Shown here piece after piece: positions 58,645 to 64,000 of a stretch of 64,000 bases of DNA. Under the pieces are notes generated by a model that saw only the letters and a program-made list of their open reading frames with translations, was not told where the DNA came from and made no database searches. How positions within the stretch are numbered: position 1 is the first letter of the stretch; the number at the start of each line of letters is the position of its first letter. A program made the position numbers and the translations under genes. The stretch comes from Heterohyrax brucei (Eukaryota > Chordata > Mammalia > Hyracoidea > Procaviidae), in assembly GCA_028571685.1 (NCBI GenBank), contig CM053141.1:76555833-76619832 (forward strand), given 5' to 3'.

Positions 58645-58771
58645 ACCAAAGTGACATTATGGGACAGAGTAGAACTGCCCCATAGAATTCCCAAGGAGCA
58701 CCTGGTGGATTCAAAATGTCAACCTTTGGGTTAGCTGCCATAGCTTTTAACCACTATACCACCAGGTATCC
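58645..58771 (-). repeat. AfroSINE
   Basis: Antisense: GGGACAGAGTAGAACTGCCC, CAAGGAGCACCTGGTGGATT, CACTATACCACCAGGTATCC; 3' tail missing. Confidence 0.8.
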
Positions 58772-58787
58772 AGATTATTGTTTTTGT

Positions 58788-59250
58788 TTTTAGGTGCCAT
58801 GAAGTTGGTTCCAGCTCATACTGACTGTATGCACAACATAACTGCCTGGTCTTGCACCGTGTCCACAATCGTTTTGTACTTTAGCCTACTGTTGTGGCCA
58901 TTGTATCAGTACATCTTGTAGAAGGTCTTCCTCTTTTTCACCTACCCTCCACTCTACCAAACATGATGGCCTTCTCCAGGGACCATCCCTCCTTACAACA
59001 TTTCCAAAGTATGTAAGACACAGTCTTGCCATGTTTGCTTCCAAAGAGTACTCCAGTTGTACTTCTTCCAGAAAAGATCTGTTTGTTCTTTTGGCAGTCC
59101 AAGGTATATTCAACTCTCTCCAGTGCCACAATTCAAAGGCATCAATTCTTCTGTTTTCTTTGTTCATTTTCCAGCTTTTGCATGCATATGATGCAATTGA
59201 AAACACCATGGCTTAGGTTAGGTTTACCTTAGTTTTCAAGGTGATAATGC
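58788..59250 (-). mobile_element. RTE 3' fragment
   Basis: Antisense: GGTGCCATGAAGTTGGTTCC, GATGGCCTTCTCCAGGGACC, TTTGTTCTTTTGGCAGTCC, GCATGCATATGATGCAATTG. Encodes remnants of the RTE C-terminus (WTAKRTNRSFLEEVQLEYSL). Confidence 0.8.
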
Positions 59251-59429
59251 AGTTAATTGCCATAAGATAATTCATATAATGTAGAACATATACTATATGA
59301 GTTGTCTTATGCCAATTATCTGAATTGTTCCATAAAACAATGGTCCTAAGACTTTAAACCCAGAAAATTAACCTGTGAGGTGCTTGGTTACATTTAAGAA
59401 GTATCCATAGCTGTGTCACTTACGTGGTT

Positions 59430-60375
59430 TATTATGCATATGAATATACATGCATGTACACGTGTCTATATGTATATATGCTATAGATACATCTATTTGT
59501 GTACATATATGCACCCACATTTCCATACCCATACATGTGAATGTCTATTTACATATTTGTGTAGCATAGACTGTATTTTTTGGTGTTACAAAATCTTATT
59601 TGTCATATCCTTTTCAAAAACATCATTTTCTCTTGCATATTTTTTAGTGATGGCACTTACTTTGGTCAAACTAGGTACACTTCACCCACATTCTGTGCTA
59701 TCTTTCCCATCACAAAAAATAACAAGTGTCTACTATCTCCAGAGTGCTTTTCTCTTCTTTCTCCCACCTGTCCCTGGTAACTATAAGTGAGCATTGGTCT
59801 CTGTGTATATAGCTGTTTTGTCTTCTTATAAAAGTGCAACTGTACAATATTTGCCTTTTGTAATTGACTTATTTCAGTCGGCATAATGTTGTTCAGATGT
59901 TTTGAAGACTCATCATTATTCTTTATGGCTGTGTAGTATTCCATGTAAGCATGTACCGTATTTTGTTTAGCCATTCATCAGTCAATAGGCACGTTGCTTG
60001 TTTCTATCTTGTTGCTGTGAATAATGCTGCAATGACCATAGGTGTGCACATATCTGTTCAGTCTCTTTCTCTAGGGTACATACCTAGGAGTGGGATTGCT
60101 GGGTCATAGGTATTTCTATTTTTAGCTTTTTTAGGAAGTGCCATACCATTTTACATAGTGGTTGTAACATTTTAGAATCTCTCTAGCAGTGGGTAAGGGT
60201 TTCAATCTCCCCATATCCTTACCAGCATTTGTCTTGTGTGTTTTTTGTTTTTTAAATCACTGCCACTTTTGCAGTGGTAAGATGATATCTCATTACAGTT
60301 TTGATTTGCATCTGTATAATTAGACTAAGGATCGACTATCTTTTCATGTGTTTATTGGCCACATGAATGTCCTTT
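59430..60375 (-). mobile_element. L1 3' end
   Basis: Antisense 3'UTR with AT-rich TATATG repeats, then the ORF2 C-terminus (MEYYTAIKNN at ~59940). Collinear with 10090-10780. Confidence 0.75.
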
Positions 60376-60384
60376 GTCCTTTTT

Positions 60385-62515
60385 TATCTATTATTATTAT
60401 GATTGAATGAAAATGTACATTCCCATATAAATTTGCATGCCCACGTATATGCAGCTCCCACTGCTCTCCCTGCCCGGTGACAGCACACTCTTCCTTTCTG
60501 CTCCAAACATGTCTTATCCTCCAAACAATTTCCTATCCCCTCCTCTATACCCATTTCCCCGCCTCCAGCAGGAGGTCAGCAGGACAACATCCTGTAGATG
60601 TATATAACCATAAAGTGCACACATGATGTAGTCACTCTATCTAGCCAAGTCCAATCCATTCCTATCTGAAGAGTTGACCTCCATTATGATTTATGGACAA
60701 GGGCAGTATTAGGGCGAGGGGCCATGCTCTGAGGGCAACTCCGAGGCTCCTGGGCCATCAGGGGTGCACTCCTTTTTATTCTTGTGATGCCAGTGAGACT
60801 CAACTTTGTGAGCTCCATCACAGCTATCTCTCGTGGTGGCCGGGCACCATCTGGTTCTTCCAGTCACAAGTCAGTATAGTCACCCACTCACGTGGATCTC
60901 TCTGTCTTCTGGGTTCTTTTTCACCCATGTCATTTTGGTCCTTGGTGGTCTTCTATTCTTGGTGAGTTTGGACCATTTGCTGTACCCTCAGATGGTAGCT
61001 TGGCAGCTTTTAAGACCCCAGACGCCAGTCACCAATGTGGGGTGCAGAAGGCTCTCTTAGAAAATGCTAGTTGTGCCAATTGCCCTTGATTTCCCCTGAC
61101 AGCATGGTCCCCGGCCCCCAACCCCAGCTACTCTGTCCTTCCAATATTGGGTTAAGATGGGAGGAGTAATCATGTTATGTTGAAGTCCAGTTAATATAGA
61201 TCTTCTTTCTAATGTGTGCTGTCAGAGATTTCACCCAACCAAATTTCTGTCAACTATCTGATCTAAACCCTCCCCCCTCACCTTCCTTCACTCCCCACCC
61301 TTGCAGCTGTCTTCTATGCATGAGTCTGTTTTTAAGTTCTTATTGTAGGGGTCTCATACAATATTTGTCCTTTTGTTGCTGACTACTTTCACTCAGCATA
61401 ATGTCCTCCAATTGAAACCAGGTTATGAAATGTTTCCTAAAATCATCGTTGTTCTTTATCACTGCATAGTGTTCCATTGAGTATATATATGATAGTTTAC
61501 CTATCCACTCCTCTGTTGTAGGGCATCTGGGTTGATTCCACTTTTTTGCTGTTGTGGACTATGCTGCGATAAACAATCTTGTACACATGTCTGTTGGTGT
61601 GAATGGCCTTGATTCTGTAGGATATATTCTGAGCAGTGGAATTACTGGATCAAATGGAATATCTATATCCAGCTTTTTAAGGAAGCACTAGATTGCTTCC
61701 CAAAGAGGTTGCACCACTTTGCAATCTCCTTTGCCCATTTTTAAAGTGAATTGTCTTTTTGTTGTTGAGTTGTTGAAGTTTTCTATACATTTTAGAGATT
61801 AGACTTTTATCAGCTATGCCAGTCCTGAAGATGGTTTTTCCTCAGTCTGTAGGAGTGTCTTTTTACATTTGGGTAAAGTGTTTTGGTGAACATTTAATTT
61901 TTAGGAGGTCCAAGTTATCTAGTTTGTCTTCTGTTGTTCATACAGTTGTGTCTGAAATCTATTTCTTAAGAAATTAGGTCACATAGTTTTGTCCCTATGT
62001 TATCCTCTAGGATTATTATACTTTTCACTTAGGTTTTTGATCCATTTTGAGTTAGTTTTTGTATATAGTGTGAGTTGTAGATCCTGTTTCATTTTTCTGC
62101 AACTGTATGATCGGTTTTGCCAGCACCTTCTGTTAAAAATACTATTTCTTCCCCATTGACTGCACCCTGACTCCTTATCAAAAATTAGTTGCCCGTAGAT
62201 GGAAACATTTATTTCTGAGTACTCAGTTCCATTCTGTTGGCATTTGCATCTCTTACTGAACCAATACCAGGCTGTTTTGATTACTGTTGTGGTGCACAGT
62301 AAATTTTAAGATCACGGAGTATGAGGCCTCCTACTTTCTTCTTCTTTTGCTTTGACTATTGGGAGCCTCTTTCCTTTCCATATAAAATTGGTAATCAGTT
62401 TTTCCATTTCAGTAAATGAAATATTGTTGGAGTCTGGGTTGTATTACAGTTACAGATTGTTTTGGGAAGTATTGATACTTTCATGATGTTTAAGTCTTCC
62501 AGCCTATAAAGATGG
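60385..62515 (-). mobile_element. L1 3'UTR and ORF2 3' half
   Basis: Antisense: 3'UTR from ATTGAATGAAAATGTACATT, ORF2 C-terminus at ~61400-61750, then RT-end blocks (TGCCAGCACCTTCTGTT, AATACCAGGCTGTTTTG). 5'-truncated near 62515. Joins the previous L1 head to tail. Confidence 0.75.
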
Positions 62516-62519
62516 TATG

Positions 62520-63490
62520 TTTGAATGTGTGAATTCTTAACCTGTGGACCATGAATAGACTTTGGGGTGGCCAAGAACTCCTTGGAAAATAAAAACACTA
62601 TTTGGTGAAGACAAGTAAATATACATCATATTATTTTGGGATAAAGACTTGAGGTTTTGTTTGTTTGTTTTGTTTCATTGTCAAATGGGTTTATGATTAT
62701 CTTCCCCTTCGCTCCCATTTCCCCCAGAGGGATAAAAAAAAAGCTTTATTGAACCTAGTGGACAAACATAGATCATTATTTTTACTCATACGTAAAATGC
62801 TGGATTTGGCAAACTTACAGAGGAGGACAGAATAAACTTTAAGTTGATCATTATGGTTGGAGAAAAACGTGTCCACACAATGAATAAAAGCTTGTTAAGT
62901 CTCCCTTTTATGTTGCCAAGTGCACAGATTTAGATCAGCATTGTGCCATGTGGTATATTTTACTTACGGAGAAACAATTACATTTTGATGCCAACAGAAA
63001 AGCAAATACGTGTTTGATATGATTAATGATACTTACTCACTTGAGACTTTAATCTTGCCGGGTGATGTTTACTTATTGTGGTTTATACAGTGTGTTATGC
63101 GGTCAGTATCAAAGGTGAAAGCCAAACTGAAGTGCACTAGTATGGTAAAGGCTTTAGATAATTCTAGTTCCATTCTTCTCTTAAACACTTGAAATCTATT
63201 TCTCAATACACCTTATGTTGTATGAAAGAATGCAATGCTTTATACTAGGGAATATTTTGAAGACCTTATCATCCAAATCACTACAGTGACTTGTTTTAAT
63301 GGTACCAAAAATGACTGGGAAAACAAATAGACACTGCGCTGTGCATGTGTGATGGGGTAGGGGGCATGTGCAGTGGGAGAATGATGGCAGATGAGATTTG
63401 CTGACTATGTATTTGTTAGTCTTGGAGCATATCACAAGTATCTAGGGGATTCACAGAAATTAATAAAGTTCTTAATAGAAATTGTAAGAG
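62520..63490. other. Intergenic, unassigned
   Basis: A TTTG-rich tract near 62656-62680; otherwise no repeat, exon or RNA recognised. No sign of the next gene. Confidence 0.4.
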
Positions 63491-63496
63491 AATATT

Positions 63497-63538
63497 TTGT
63501 ATTGACTTGATGGCAATGGGTTCAGTTTTGTTTTTTCT
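63497..63538 (+). repeat. AfroSINE tail fragment
   Basis: GTATTGACTTGATGGCAATG, GGTTCAGTTTTGTTTTT: only the 3' tail. Confidence 0.55.
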
Positions 63539-63675
63539 CAATATATAAAGCAAAATATAAAATGTTACAGAATAAATATGAAAAGCAAATGCCATTGTGT
63601 GTGTATTCTTTCTTGGTTCCATTGAGAGTTCCTGCTTGCCTCCTTTTTTTGTATTTACTTGTACCTCTTCAGGTA

Positions 63676-63735
63676 CAACTTTAAAAATATGAAGACAAGA
63701 GATCTCAACTTTAAAAATATGAAGACAAGAGAGTT
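63676..63735. repeat. 30-bp tandem duplication
   Basis: CAACTTTAAAAATATGAAGA starts at 63676 and again at 63706; the two units are almost exact. Confidence 0.85.
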
Positions 63736-63858
63736 GTGTCCGTGGCCTTTGCTCTGAAAATGATCATGAAGTATTTCAACTCATTATGTCATTGCATTTA
63801 CTTGTTTATTTGAGACGGGGTTCCACTCAGAGCCCTCAGGGACCGTGTTTCACAGATC

Positions 63859-63873
63859 AGCGCCATCTGCTTA
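63859..63873 (-). promoter_or_regulatory. CTCF-like motif, opposite orientation
   Basis: The minus strand reads TAAGCAGATGGCGCT, close to the AGATGGCGC form of the CTCF core but with A for C near its start, so weaker than the site at 52310. Confidence 0.35.
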
Positions 63874-63909
63874 TGGCAGGTCTTGCACACTTAAGCATAG
63901 CCAGCACGT

Positions 63910-64000
63910 CTTATTCTTGTTGTGTGCTGTTGAGTTGATTGTGACTCACAGCAACCCCTGTGACAGAGTAGATCTGCCGTCTGGGGTTTTTAGGCTGAAA
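63910..64000 (-). repeat. AfroSINE, cut by window end
   Basis: Antisense: GTGTGCTGTTGAGTTGATTG, GTGACTCACAGCAACCCC, GGCTG at the end suggests the long subfamily. Confidence 0.75.

Noticed and set aside
62520-64000. First exon of the next gene (ARHGEF28 follows UTP15 in human)
   Set aside because: No CpG island, splice-bounded frame or matching peptide could be seen here.

Overview
This window is nuclear DNA from a placental mammal, most likely an afrotherian and probably an elephant. The main clue is about two dozen tRNA-derived AfroSINE copies plus seven copies of an RTE-type LINE whose 3' end shares the AfroSINE tail (a GACTC-rich stretch, then an AAC-rich end). Those families are known from elephants and their relatives. 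All genus-level statements are inference from repeat content.

Two host genes are present, arranged head to head. ANKRA2 (minus strand, coding 12854-21469, eight coding exons, 313 codons plus stop) encodes an ankyrin-repeat adaptor. UTP15 (plus strand, coding 29974-43244, twelve coding exons, 518 codons plus stop) encodes a WD40 subunit of the nucleolar small-subunit processome. Both reading frames close exactly across every splice junction I placed, so both look intact. Between them, at about 23740-24530, lies a CpG-rich bidirectional promoter with an ETS/CRE composite, a GC box and a YY1-like element.

Layout: 1-5710 is the 5' part of a near-full-length L1 (minus strand) with intact ORF1. 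It is inserted in a mariner whose right half is 5711-6488. 6495-12390 holds RTE, a mariner remnant, L1 and a solo LTR. 12390-24100 is ANKRA2 with intronic SINEs, RTE, MIR and an old L1. 24100-43830 is UTP15 with intronic SINEs, L2, L1 tails, RTE, hAT and MIR elements. 44580-45917 is a 1.34 kb mariner with both terminal inverted repeats and the TA target duplication. 46000-52400 mixes unassigned sequence, AfroSINEs, two LTR fossils and a strong CTCF-like site. 52487-58600 is a four-level nest of transposons. 58640-62520 is further SINE, RTE and L1. 62520-64000 is mostly unassigned.

I found no previously undescribed gene system. The most unusual structural signals are: a 49-bp segment of L1 ORF1 copied exactly into a neighbouring RTE; an L1 with its 5' end and target duplication but no 3' end or poly(A); an RTE with a clean 5' inversion; an L1 5'UTR with tandem monomers of about 198 bp; and upstream ORFs in the leaders of both host genes. 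All coordinates are from reading by eye; repeat edges are good to about 5-20 bases unless a target-site duplication fixes them.
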